64,000 bases of DNA from Auriscalpium vulgare (taxonomy: Eukaryota; Basidiomycota; Agaricomycetes; Russulales; Auriscalpiaceae), in assembly GCA_019915015.1 (NCBI GenBank), contig JAHBBC010000031.1, positions 186,001 to 250,000 of the forward strand, read 5' to 3'. The stretch's first letter is position 1. Every line of letters begins with the position of its first letter. The translations under genes were made by a program, and so were the position numbers. The notes below the pieces were generated by a model that did no database searches, was not told where the DNA came from, and saw only the letters and a list, made by a program, of their open reading frames with translations. Positions 23,471 through 34,127 of this stretch are shown in pieces.

Positions 23471-24076
23471 TATGGGGAATATTGTACAGAGAGATAGTGG
23501 GAGCCAGAGCCAGAGCCGGCGGGGGACGGGAGAGCGTAGTGGTGTCAATCAACGATGCAACGAGGCGCTGGCCGAGGTTCCAACGCGCTCGCAACACATC
23601 ACGTGATCGCGTGGCCTCCTTCCCTCCCCCGAGGCTCCTCCCCGTCCATCCTGCCTGCCGTGAATCAAGATCAAGTAAAGAGCTATAGGACCTCTTTAAT
23701 ATTGGCTTTTCTCATGCCTGAACCTGAAAAGAAACCGCTGACTTCGTCCAGAACGCTCGCGCGTCAGAGGGCTGAATGAATGCTGGGAGCCCGCTGCTCA
23801 TATGCCTGCAAAGGTAGATACGGATATACCCAAGAATTATGGCTACTATGTGTACCTCAAGGCCTTGATCAGGGAGACGGAAATAATCCTGCGACCGGCG
23901 ACCGACCTAAACCACGTGACATTCACCTTGCACGCGTCGGACGCGCTTTAGTTTCAGCATGTTCATTCGGCCTACCTGCTACTTACAACCTCAAGTACAC
24001 CGGCACACCATATTCAACCTAGGTCGCACTATCTGGGACGTGGCCAGCTGGGTCTGCCATCTGCTGGCGTCGTGCG
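23471..24076. other. Divergent promoter region, no gene recognised
   Basis: Separates the coiled-coil gene (reading left) from the membrane-protein gene (reading right). No ORF with splice or family support; no TATA box is obvious. Confidence 0.5.
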
Positions 24077-25171
24077 ATGCGTCTCTGGCGGGTTCTACTT
24101 TTCTCAGCGGGTCTCCTCAGCACGGCGCTCGCGACCGCTCTGCCCAGAAGACCTGCAAGAGAAGACACTTCTAGAGAAGCATTAAAACGCGAGCTCGGAG
24201 GCCTTCTGGGCGGGCTCGACACGCAGACAACCGAAGTCCTACACCACACGGAGCCGGCCTCCACCCACGCTGAACATTCTACCGCTGAACACGCTACGAG
24301 CGCTGGCGGCAGGACGCCAACTACTCAAAGTGCTCAAAACCAGCCCTCAGAAGGAACGACCACCCATGCAATCTCATCCACTACCGCCACTCTGCCGCCA
24401 CCGACCGTCGCAACACCAACCCCAACCCCACACACACAATCGCCCTCGCCCAATGCAACAACCGACACGCCCACCTCAGTGCCTACCACAGGCACAGAGG
24501 AGAGACAAACGCCAGCGTCCGAACATACTGGACCAGACTGGCGCGTTATCGGTGTCGCGGTCATCGCGGTCAGCGTCATCGGCGCCGGCATCCTCGCGGT
24601 CGTCTTCTTCGACCAATGGTGGGGCCTCCTGCGGGACGTGTGCGGCGGGCGGAGACGCAAGCACCAGCGGGGTATCGAGCAGCTAGTGCCAGATTGGGAG
24701 AAGGGCAGTTGGGAGTACAAGGTGGAGGACGACGAGGGCGCAGGCGGGGACATGCTCGGGCAGACGAGCAGCGGGTCGGGAGGATCGAGGGCACGCACGT
24801 CGGTGATCATGGCGGTGACACATCTGGAAGTGCCCCCACGCCCGCTCCTGCGCGCACCTTCCGCAGCAGAACGCTATGCCGACCCGTTCGCCGGGGTGTA
24901 TGCGCCGCGCGACGCGAACTTCATCTCCCCGACGGCGCAGGTGTACGACTATGGCCAGGCGCACGGCTATGGCGAAGCGCACGAATACGGCCAGGAACAG
25001 GAGTATGAGCGCAGTAGAGTCCCTGGGGTGCGCAGGTCGGACACGCAAAGGATGGGGCATGTGCAGGAGCGGGGTGCGCGAGGTAGCGAGTTGCAGCGTG
25101 CCAACACCGGCAGGTCGACGTTGACGAGCCCAGTAGAGGATCCATATGACGGAGTCGCACCAGACTACTAG
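24077..25171 (+). CDS. Single-pass type I membrane protein with mucin-like ectodomain
   Basis: Unrecognised family. An intronless frame of 364 residues. Residues 1-20 are a signal peptide (MRLWRVLLFSAGLLSTALAT). The ectodomain, to about residue 150, is Thr/Ser/Pro-rich and likely O-glycosylated (TATLPPPTVATPTPTPHTQS). A single membrane span VIGVAVIAVSVIGAGILAVV lies at about 152-171, followed by a basic stop-transfer RRRKHQRG. The cytoplasmic tail has Gly/Ser-rich and Tyr-rich stretches (YDYGQAHGYGEAHEYGQEQ) and an Asp/Tyr end. This layout resembles fungal wall-stress sensors (WSC/Mid2) but no Cys-rich WSC domain is present, so a sensor role is speculation. Confidence 0.7.
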   Translation: MRLWRVLLFSAGLLSTALATALPRRPAREDTSREALKRELGGLLGGLDTQTTEVLHHTEPASTHAEHSTAEHATSAGGRTPTTQSAQNQPSEGTTTHAISSTTATLPPPTVATPTPTPHTQSPSPNATTDTPTSVPTTGTEERQTPASEHTGPDWRVIGVAVIAVSVIGAGILAVVFFDQWWGLLRDVCGGRRRKHQRGIEQLVPDWEKGSWEYKVEDDEGAGGDMLGQTSSGSGGSRARTSVIMAVTHLEVPPRPLLRAPSAAERYADPFAGVYAPRDANFISPTAQVYDYGQAHGYGEAHEYGQEQEYERSRVPGVRRSDTQRMGHVQERGARGSELQRANTGRSTLTSPVEDPYDGVAPDY

Positions 25172-25812
25172 TTCGCCGGAGTGCGACGCACCATCGTTCC
25201 GTCGGGCCTGCAGCACATAATTCCTTCCCCATCCTGCCTAACGTCTTCACTGTTTCCATAGCTTCCCCACCCTCCCCGATGTATTAGTCCCCCTGATATG
25301 TGTGCTTTACAAGCAATATGATGGATTGGCGCGTTTCAGGATTTGGAGAAGGTCTTGTATGGAGTGCTGTTGGGAGAAGCTGGCACGCTTGCTTCCAGGC
25401 GGTCGGAGACAAATATGCCAGCGACGGCGACAGCACATATGCCTAAGGATATCTTCAGGCGCGTCGGCGCCGGAAGAGCTGCAACATATCGATTATAAGA
25501 CCCAGGAAGAACAGATGTGCGAGCTACGCACCTGCCCAGGACTGCCAGATCGTCCGTTTCCTGACTGCCTCCTCTACAGGATCAAAATGGCGCGGGTGCC
25601 TTTGTTTCGGTGGCATATCGTGTGTGACGCTACCTGAATATCTGAAAGATTTGCTTCACAGCGAGGGAGATGAAAGGGAGCAAAGGAAGGGCAGTCGAAG
25701 TGAGATGAGAGAACTCAGACCCGGAAGCTCGGCGCACGCACACTTCGGACGCTGCGCATGCGCTGACGGTGACCGTCTTTCGTATTCTCTCACCAACTGG
25801 GACACTATTGAT
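25172..25812. other. Intergenic region without a recognised gene
   Basis: 3' flank of the membrane-protein gene and upstream region of riboflavin synthase. Open frames at 25302-25637 and 25624-25884 have no motifs; the second runs through RIB5 exon 1. Confidence 0.55.
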
Positions 25813-26681
25813 ATGTTCACAGGTCTTGTAGGCTCTTCTACGCGTTCTCTGTTTGACGCTGAAACCAAGGTATCTATCGTCTAGATCGAACACTTAGGGA
25901 CAGTCTCGTCCATCATCCTCGACAGCGGCGGATGCACGCTGACCATCTCCGACTCGGCTGCTATCCTGGACGATTGTCACATCGGCGACTCGATAGCAGT
26001 CAATGGAGCGTGTCTTACGGTCACAAAGTTCGACCAGAAAGATAAGGGAGGATGGTTTGAGGTGTGGCTGGCGAACGAGACTTTGGAGCGAACCGACCTT
26101 GGTGAGTTTGATTCGATGCTATCTGCACACAAACCTCTAAGCTATTTCTAGGCGAGCGGAAGGTTGGCGACCAACTGAATTTGGAACGCGCCATGGGCGC
26201 ACATATCAGATTTGGTGGTCATTTCGTGCAGGTGGGCAAGTCCCTCCACTACCTCAAAGCTTGTTCCAACAGACGTGCATAGGGCCACGTCGATGGCACG
26301 GCGATACTCGTATCCAAGAGCGCCGACGGCGACTCTCTTCGTCTTCTATTCCAGTTCCCCGAGGCTACACCGACACGACCATCCCTGCTACCCTACCTGA
26401 TCCCGAAAGGATACGTGACGATTGACGGGACTTCACTCACGCTCACGGTGGTCAACGATGCGGAGGGGACCTTCGGGGTCATGCTGATCCAGCACACGCA
26501 GGAGAAGATCACGCTGAGCAAGAAGACAGTGGGTGCGAAGGTAAACATTGAGGTCGACATGGTCGGAAAGTATGTGGAGAAGAGTGTTGTCGCGGCGTTG
26601 GGTGGCGGCGGGGCTGAGAGTGTCCGGGCGCTGGTCGAGAAGGTTGTAGAGGATGTTTTGGCGAAGAAAGGCCTCAAGTAG
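25813..26681 (+). CDS. RIB5: Riboflavin synthase, alpha-type
   Basis: Catalyses the last step of riboflavin synthesis: dismutation of two 6,7-dimethyl-8-ribityllumazines to riboflavin plus the pyrimidine precursor. Four exons (25813-25827, 25885-26101, 26152-26231, 26283-26681) give 236 residues. The first coding exon is only 15 nt and supplies the conserved MFTGL. Both lumazine-binding barrels are present: MFTGLIEHLGTV with SIAVNGACLTV and the GHFVQGHVDG junction, then GYVTIDGTSLTLTVV and MLIQHTQEKITL. The family's 'VNG(A/V)CLT' and 'IDG.SLT' repeats are intact. The 3' end lies 181 bp from the next gene on the same strand. Confidence 0.93.
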
Positions 26682-26862
26682 ATGTTCACACAGTACCTAA
26701 TGTATCATCATAGTGGTCGGGAGATGTGTCTGCACACTTGCCATTATCTGAGCGTCCAACGGCTCCGGTGGCTCCGGCGCGAGGGCAGTTATAATCGTTA
26801 CTGCAACGTTCACCAGGCGCTCACCGGCACCTCTCCTCCTCTTCATCGCTCTCGCCTCTGCG

Positions 26863-28845
26863 ATGGAGGCGCCATCGAAGAGAAAGGTGCGCTGTCCGCC
26901 GTACATCCTCGCTCTTGCCAATACGCGTTCCCCCAGGTCACAGCGAAGGTAGACTTCAACAACATCGTTAATAGACCTCCTGCGCGGCCGCTTTCACCCT
27001 CAAAGCCAACTCGCGCACCCTCGAGCGTCATCTCAGAGCCCGTGCTACGGCCCAAGGCCAAGGTCAACAGCAGTGCGACCGTCCTGAACCGGAAAGTGTC
27101 CGCGTCTTCCAGCACAACAACCTCCGTCGCTAAGGCCGCCTCGAGCTCTGCCCTCCCACGTCCGGTCTCCCCATACAAACGCCCCATTTCACCCTATAAG
27201 CCTATCCAGCGCCATGTGCGCAATGTCTCGACCTCGCGGTCTGCGGTCGACGGGCCTACGTCGAAGCCGAAGGCCGCGCTCACCGCCCACGCACTATCTC
27301 GCCAACGCTCGCTGACTGGGACACCAGCCGACCCGGCCTTCATGGCATCAGCTTCGGCGCGCCAACGACGAGGCAGCGGGTCGTTTCACTCCGCCGAGTT
27401 CCGCTCTGCGTCGCCAAGTAGGGCGCATCTGTCGCCTGACAGCGCCGCTTCGTCCTCGGCAGCTGTGCGGGTGAAGGCGAAGGTCACCACCGGGCTCACA
27501 CGCGCGAACGGCTTGTCCAGTGCACCATCGACACCCTCCAATCTCTCGCATCCGTCGTCACCACCGTATGCAACGACCCGCCCAGTTGCGCACGCGCGAT
27601 CGCGCGCGCCGTCGATACCGGACTTTGGCGCGATATCCAACCCCCCTTCGCCGACCACATCGACCTCGCCGCTATCTGCATACCCCATTACATCAGGCTC
27701 ACCATCAGCCAACCCGCATCGTTACGCTTCCCCTCGAATAGGTCCCAGTCCAAGCACCACTCGCTTTCAATCATTCACGCCACATGACGATCACCCCGAA
27801 GTCAAGTTCAGGCCACCGAAGTTTACGATCACACCAAAGGTCGACCCTGCATCTGTACCACTACCAGCACAATCTCCACCTGCATCCACCCTGTCCTTCT
27901 CTTCTCGCTCGTCGCGCTCTTCTGCGTCCCAGGCGCCGAGCTCTGTTCTCACAGGCACGGGCAGTACGGTCTCGACGTTAAATTCCCACGTCAATGGTGT
28001 CGCCGTATCTGAGAAAGCACTTGAGAATGTGCCCGATGCGCATGCGGGACAAACGATTGCGCTTGATGCCCTGGTGGACCTATTCGACCCGACCTCAAGA
28101 CGCGACTCCAGTACGAGTCTGGGTAGTCCAGCATGGGATCGCGAAGACGAGCCTCCAGCTTCGAAGATCAGGGCAGAGGCAAAGTCTCATCGCAAGGTTT
28201 GCTAGGCTCTTACATTCATGACGCGCTTCGCTAAGCATTGTATGCACGATTTTTCTGCAGATCGAGGACCTAGAGATCACCAACCGCTCTCTGCTCACTA
28301 TCAACGCTTCTCTCGAGTCCACCAAGCACCGCCAGGCGAAAGAGATCCACGAACTTCGTCGCAAGCTCCGTGAATCGCGTCTCATCCTTCCCCCGCGTGC
28401 CTACCGCGCTGTCAAGTCTTCCTTGCCTGCCGACGATGATGACGAGCCCGAGGAGGACGAGGAGGAGGACGAGAATGTACTGATTGGGAAGCATGACGAG
28501 GTCTTCGGGCGTGTCAAGGGGTTACTGGATGTCCTGCTCGAGAGTGGGCGCGCGGCACTCGCACGTACGTCCGAGGACTTCCGCGAGGGCGGCAAAGTAC
28601 TGTCTGCAGAGGAGGTGCTCTCTTGGCGCGGCGGCGGGGACGACGCGTCGGACGTACGCTCGACGCTCGACCCCGGGGACATCACGCTCTCCACGGACAT
28701 GGACTCGGAGGCGGAAGATGATGACGCGCGGCGGCCGTTGACACCGTCGCGCGTGGCGGTACCAGACTCGGAGGACGAGGTGGAGACGATGGTGTCCGAG
28801 CTGCGCACAAGCCATCTCCCGCCAATCACAGTAACGCTTTCATAG
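26863..28845 (+). CDS. Ser/Pro-rich protein with one conserved coiled-coil segment
   Basis: Family not recognised. Exons 26863-26886, 26937-28196 and 28261-28845 give 622 residues. The start ATG encodes MEAPSKRK before a short intron; reading straight through from 26682 would be an artefact. About 400 residues are disordered and Ser/Pro/Arg-rich (SPYKRPISPYKPI, SLTGTPADPAF), with basic stretches like those of microtubule-associated proteins. Exon 3 opens with a coiled coil (KIEDLEITNRSLLTINASLE, then KEIHELRRKLRESRL) that looks like the functional core. A strongly acidic run (DDDDEPEEDEEEDE) and an acidic C-terminal half follow. A microtubule or spindle-pole role is a guess from composition. 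Confidence 0.72.
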
Positions 28846-29163
28846 ACGCCATTGCTTTGTTTTATTTTTATTCAGGATGCATGCGCGGGCACCATCCATC
28901 TATAACCCTACCACTACGCAGGACGCAGCCCCATCCCATTCATTTCTTATATCATCGCCACATCGAATCGAAATGCCGGTCCCACCTGTGTATACCCACC
29001 ACATCTGCTCTCACATTGCATTCTTATGCGTTCCATTACATAACTAGTGCATCTAATGGATACCGTTTACATTCATATTTATGAACACACAAGTCCGCAG
29101 TCTATCCAGCACTTATACAAGACTGAGACAGCCGTACCAGACGGTAACGTGTAGTTGCCAATG
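28846..29163. other. Convergent intergenic region, AT-rich
   Basis: Lies between the 3' ends of the Ser/Pro-rich coiled-coil gene and the myosin gene. It presumably holds both poly(A) regions; no gene is recognised. Confidence 0.5.
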
Positions 29164-32100
29164 TTAATTGTTGCCTGCATGCGCGGCACGCTTTGCCAAC
29201 TAACAAAATCGCATCAGCACCATTGCAACAACAAGCGGAAAATCTGAACGTACAGCAGCAGCGAGGTCCAGCTGCCCCGGTGCACCTCCGCCGGGCCTTA
29301 CACCAGCACCAGGTCGAGACGCGGCAGGAGGGGGCGTCGGCCTAGCCGCCGCCGGCACAGGCGGCTTGCCGGGGATCTTGGGTGGCCCCGGCTTCGCCCC
29401 AGGAGGCGGGGGCGCCGGCTTCTTCCCTATAATGGGCGGCGGAGGCGGTTTCCCTGCCAGGGAGCTCACCGGCCTAGAGCCGGCGGGAGTCGATGCGCCA
29501 GAGCTTGCATTCGAGCCCGTGGGGGCATGTTGCTTCTTCCAAGGCGCGGGACCGCCATTCGAAGCACCCATGCCGGGGAAAACGGACACGGGCTTGGCAT
29601 GGACGTCCGCAGTGACGGATTGGACGACGACCTTCGGCGCGGGCGCAGCGGCGGGGCGGGATGCGGCGGATGGTGCGGGTACCTGGCGCGCAGTTGGAGG
29701 CGGTGGCGGCGGGGGAGGAGCAGCGGCGGCCTTGGGCTTTGGAGGGACAAGATCCAGGTAGTTGCTAGGCGTCCAACCCTCAGACGCGCCCTTCTTCACC
29801 AGCCACCAGCCATTGTCATCCTTTTCGACCAATTCGACTAAATCATCCTTTGCCAACGACATCTCGCCTGCCTGCCCATCGAATGCAAACTTTGCGCGGT
29901 ACATAGGGACATCAGGTTCTTCGGGGGGCGGAGGCGGTGCGCGTTGACGACCAGGGGGAGGCGGCGGCGGTCCACTGGAAGAGGCAGCAGAGGCTGCTGC
30001 GAATGCTGGCTTGGCGGCTGGTGCAGCAGATTTCCCGGGTAACGGTTGTGCTGCAGGCTTGGGCCTTGACGAAGTTGGCTGCGGCGATGCGGTAAGTCGA
30101 ATTGTCAGCGTGTGCGCAAGAATCCTCATACCTTCGAGTTACCACTTCTCTTCAAGAGCTTTCCGGCAGTGATGGGACGGACCACTCCAGGCTTGCGCTT
30201 GGCGGGAGGTCGGGACCTGCTATTCGCAGGCTCACCCGTAGGAACATGAATAGTGTGGCTCTTGTACAGATCGTCTTTGGTCACAGTTTCATCTCGCACC
30301 GACTTGATTTGAGCGCGCTTATCCTTCTTCTTCGAGTAGTCGATACTAGTCAGAAGACACGGTAGGTCAGGCAAGAGACGCAAAACTATAAGCCACTTAC
30401 ATTGGGCCAATCTGGACGCTGATGCTGTTGGAGCTTAGTTGTACAAGAATAGAAGTCAGCTCGGTCTTGAAGTAGCAGTGCAAGATGGGGTCGCCTTCTT
30501 CAGAAGTACCGACATTGAGCACCTGGGTGCCAGAATTGAGTTCCGTCGATAAGGACTTCGCTACGCGCTACCTACCAGCCAGTCATCTCGGAAATTTGAC
30601 ATCGCTATGCTCTTGATCGTGACAATGGGTATCTTGCGCTCCAACACAGTCTGCACCATACCATTGTTGGCGTTGGTGACAAGGATGTGGACTGCCTTAG
30701 CAGTCTGGGGCATGGTGTCAAATGGTCTCACAACCACTGGTAGAAAGGACACGTACAATGACCAAGTAGCGTGGACTAGGTTTGCTAGATCGTCCAAGTT
30801 TCGATACGAGGAGCTGTGCCCTAGAGCTGAACGTGACCTCTTCCTTGACTGCAACCACAATTAACGTCACGCAGTGCAAAGTGTCAAGTTGTCTAAATCG
30901 CACCTGCTACGCTGCAGATAGGCTTCAGATCCAGAGGGTCTTGCCCGTTGAGGTCAAGGTAATCGCCCATGAAGCGACGGTAGCTGAGAAGACTGAAGCG
31001 CCTCCGCTCCTTCCTGTCACCAAGAACACGATGACCGTGGTCCCGCTTCTGCGCATACACTATCGACTCCTTGTTGTTCCTCCAGAAACGCTGAATGCGC
31101 CTCGCACACTCGTGCTTGTAACGCATGAAATTGCGCCAAGCTCGTTGAATACGCGCCGCCATGTTGTGCCAGTAGCGATCGCGCATCGTCTCGAGAGCGA
31201 AGAGCTGCAGAATGATTAGAATGGCAATATTCAATGGATGTAGCATGCACGTATGCTCACCGTCTCCGGGTTCTTGATGAATGCTTTAGTGACACCCATC
31301 TGCCATTCGTCTTTCGCAATCCCTGTATCTGTCAAGATCTTCTCGCATCCACTACGAGGGTCGCCAGACCACGTGTATTCGCCCGCATAAGACGTGTTTG
31401 GCGAAAGTAGATAGAAGCGCTCGACCAATTTCTCGAAGGTGTTCCGGTACGCGAAGCCAGCGCGCCGAACACGTATATTCTCCTGCAGACCAAGATATTT
31501 GATTTGATGCAAAACAGCTTTGCTGTCGTACTCAGAGGCGCTGCGGTTCTGGTTGGGCTTGATAGTGCGAATGTACGATGGTTGAGCACGCATGAGATTC
31601 TCGACAAGGGCGCCAGCGGAAGCCTTTCGTGCAGAGTCAGCATTAGTCGTGCACAGTTGCGAGGAATGTCACCTTGATTCTGTCACCTGCTGTCGGCGGC
31701 CGCTTCTTGCTGTTGGGATCCGGACGGTCAGGGAAGAGCGTCTGCAAGAATTGGTTGCTGCTGCTAGAAATCAGGTCCAGAAGATCCTTGACTAGCGCAT
31801 CCTTGTTCTTGTCCGTCATCCCAGCCACATTGTACATGACATCGCCTGCGTAGTGCTTCACCAAAAACTGGGAGCCGCGAGCTTCGAAGTGCGGGTTGCT
31901 CGAGAGAGAGGAAGTACGCTGCATGAAGCTGTTGTCTGCCGCATTGGGGTCAGCATGAGCAGTTGCACACGCATCATTGAGGGCGGCAAATATCCCAGGC
32001 GGGCGTCGCTCTTCAATCAGGTCGCACACAATCTTGTTGTTGAAGTACTTAATCGGGGTCCATTTGATCTGCTCACGAACGTATTCCTCTTGCTCGGTCT

Positions 32101-33846
32101 TCAGTGTCAGTTCAATGAAGATCTGCTGGAGCTTCTCGTTGACGTAATTGATGCAGAGTTGCTCGAACGAGTTGTCCTGGGAAACTTGTCAAAACATTGC
32201 ACAAAAGTTTCACGCGATAAATTACCTCGAAGATCTCGAACCCGAAGATATCCTGTGACAAAACGATGAGCTGCGCCTTTGTCAGATACACCAGGACACA
32301 CCAAGATGCCAATTAACTGCTGCACTGCTCCACGAGGTTTCATCGAGATGTTGACACGAGACACGATCCACTCAAACAGGTTGTTGTAGATCGCCTTTGA
32401 AAGCGCGTCCCTTCCCGAAGTAGCCTGAGCCGGGTTCAATGGGACGTCATAGACAGACCCTCGTCGTCCGCCTCTTTGCGTCTCCACCACCTTCGATGTG
32501 AGGACCTTCTGTACAAGAGCACCATCTACATCCATGAGATAGGCGATGAAGTCGGTGACACCGGTGTCGGAGACAGACGAATTGCCGTCATCCATCTCCT
32601 CGTACTGCACGTTCCCAAGCCAAAGGACAATGGCAAGCATCCGCCAGATCTCATGTTGCTCAGCGGCAGTGAGGCCAACGATGTTCATGGCTTTCTGCTA
32701 GGGCGTTAAACAGATCAAAGCAAAAGAGTGTATTTACATACGATGGTGTCGGCAAAATCCTGAGGGTCGCTGATGCCTTCTACGTCCAGACAGTTGCTGA
32801 CACTCGTGTACGCGTATGCCTCTGGCCCTTGCAAACCGAATGCCTCTAATTGACGACGTAAGGGCCATATCCCACTTGAGCTGAGGGTGGTTTAGCACGA
32901 ACCGCGTTGCTCCGCCGAGGCTGCCTTCGTGAATTGATAGAAGATGTGGAAATTGCGCTCATTCTGCACCTGGCCAACGACGCGACCTTTCTCAAGCAGA
33001 TAGTTCGTGATCTGAGCACCGACAGGCTCTGATCGGTCATTGAACATGATCTCCAGGTATTTTCCCTGTGCCGGCGTGAGTAGCTGATACCCTCCGATCT
33101 GGCGGGGGGAGACGTACATGGCGACTGGAATTATTATTGCGCAGAGTCTTCGCGCACCCAAAGCTTTCTAGCAGAGGATTGGTGGCGAGAACCATATCCT
33201 TGATCTGCTGGATGCTACTGTCTTGACCGCCGGATACGGCGGCGATATACTGCATAATCCGCTTGGCGGCCTCCGTCTTGCCGGCACCCGACTCCCCCGA
33301 GATGATGACACACTGATTCTCCTTGTAGGCATTCATATTGTAGTATGCCGACTCTGCGATGCCGAACACATGGGGAGGAACCTCGAGCCTATTCTTACCC
33401 TGATAGCGGCCTAGGATTTCGTCGGTATAGATGCCTAGATCTAAAGCAGCCAGAGGCAATAAGCGGAAGAGCGAGACCTAAGTGCAGGCGACGCACCTCG
33501 GAAAGGGTTGACGGATATTAACACGCCTCCGATGTATGTGTAGATCTCGCCACTCTGCCATCGTTTCTGCAGATTATCGTTGACACTCTCGTTGCTGATT
33601 GTGGTCAACAGCGTCATGTCAGACACGCCGACGGTCTTCTTCTTGAATCCTTCTTTCCAGTCAGCCTGTAGCCCCGGCTGTCAACTACATTCATTCATTC
33701 ACAGTGTCCGTCGCGCACCTTGGCGACCTTTGCGGCCCCGCCCTTCTTCGGAGCTGCTGTGGCCTTCTTTCCCGCCTTCTTGGACGGCGCCTGCAAGTCC
33801 CGGAGGTCGAATAGACGACTGGTTACCAGAACAAAGTACATACCAT
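29164..33846 (-). CDS. MYO1: Class-I myosin (motor, IQ, TH1, SH3, Pro-rich tail)
   Basis: Actin motor of endocytic patches and the hyphal cortex (Myo3/Myo5/MyoA type). The start codon stands alone at 33844-33846, directly followed by a 53-nt intron, then [16 protein letters not shown]. The motor has the P-loop GESGAGKT, switch region NNNSSRHGKY, relay [20 protein letters not shown], and the actin-binding end [15 protein letters not shown]. Two IQ-like motifs follow ([20 protein letters not shown], then QRFWRNN), then a basic TH1 lipid-binding tail and an SH3 domain ([20 protein letters not shown]). The SH3 is flanked by poly-Pro segments. The last exon supplies [11 protein letters not shown] and a stop; no acidic Arp2/3-binding tail is seen. 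The UNC-45-type chaperone gene lies 281 bp upstream on the same strand. Confidence 0.93.
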
Positions 33847-34127
33847 CTGAGGCCTGCAGTCGTAGACGGTGAGGGTGGAAAAGGAAGGTAAGGTCACGGT
33901 CGCGATCTGAGACGAGGTATAATGGAGGCAGTGGTAGCGCAGCAAGCCTGAGGTTTCCGACCGCGCGCTTCGTTCCTGGCAATCACGTGGCGCCCTAGAT
34001 ACTTCTTCCGCTACGATTTTGCAAGTGACCGACCCGGGTCCAGCATCGATCCAATGCTCAACGTAGTATTTATAATTGGTGCGCTTCCCTTGACATCCGG
34101 GCCTTTCAGCTACATACATTGGTACAA

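Noticed and set aside
26682..26936. Long frame starting at 26682 as the N-terminus of the Ser/Pro-rich protein
   Set aside because: It begins one base after the RIB5 stop and reads through a GTGCGC...CAG intron; the ATG at 26863 with a 24-nt exon fits better.
25813..28845. Fusion of riboflavin synthase with the following gene
   Set aside because: RIB5 has a proper stop at 26679-26681 and a complete C-terminus; the next ATG is 182 bp further.
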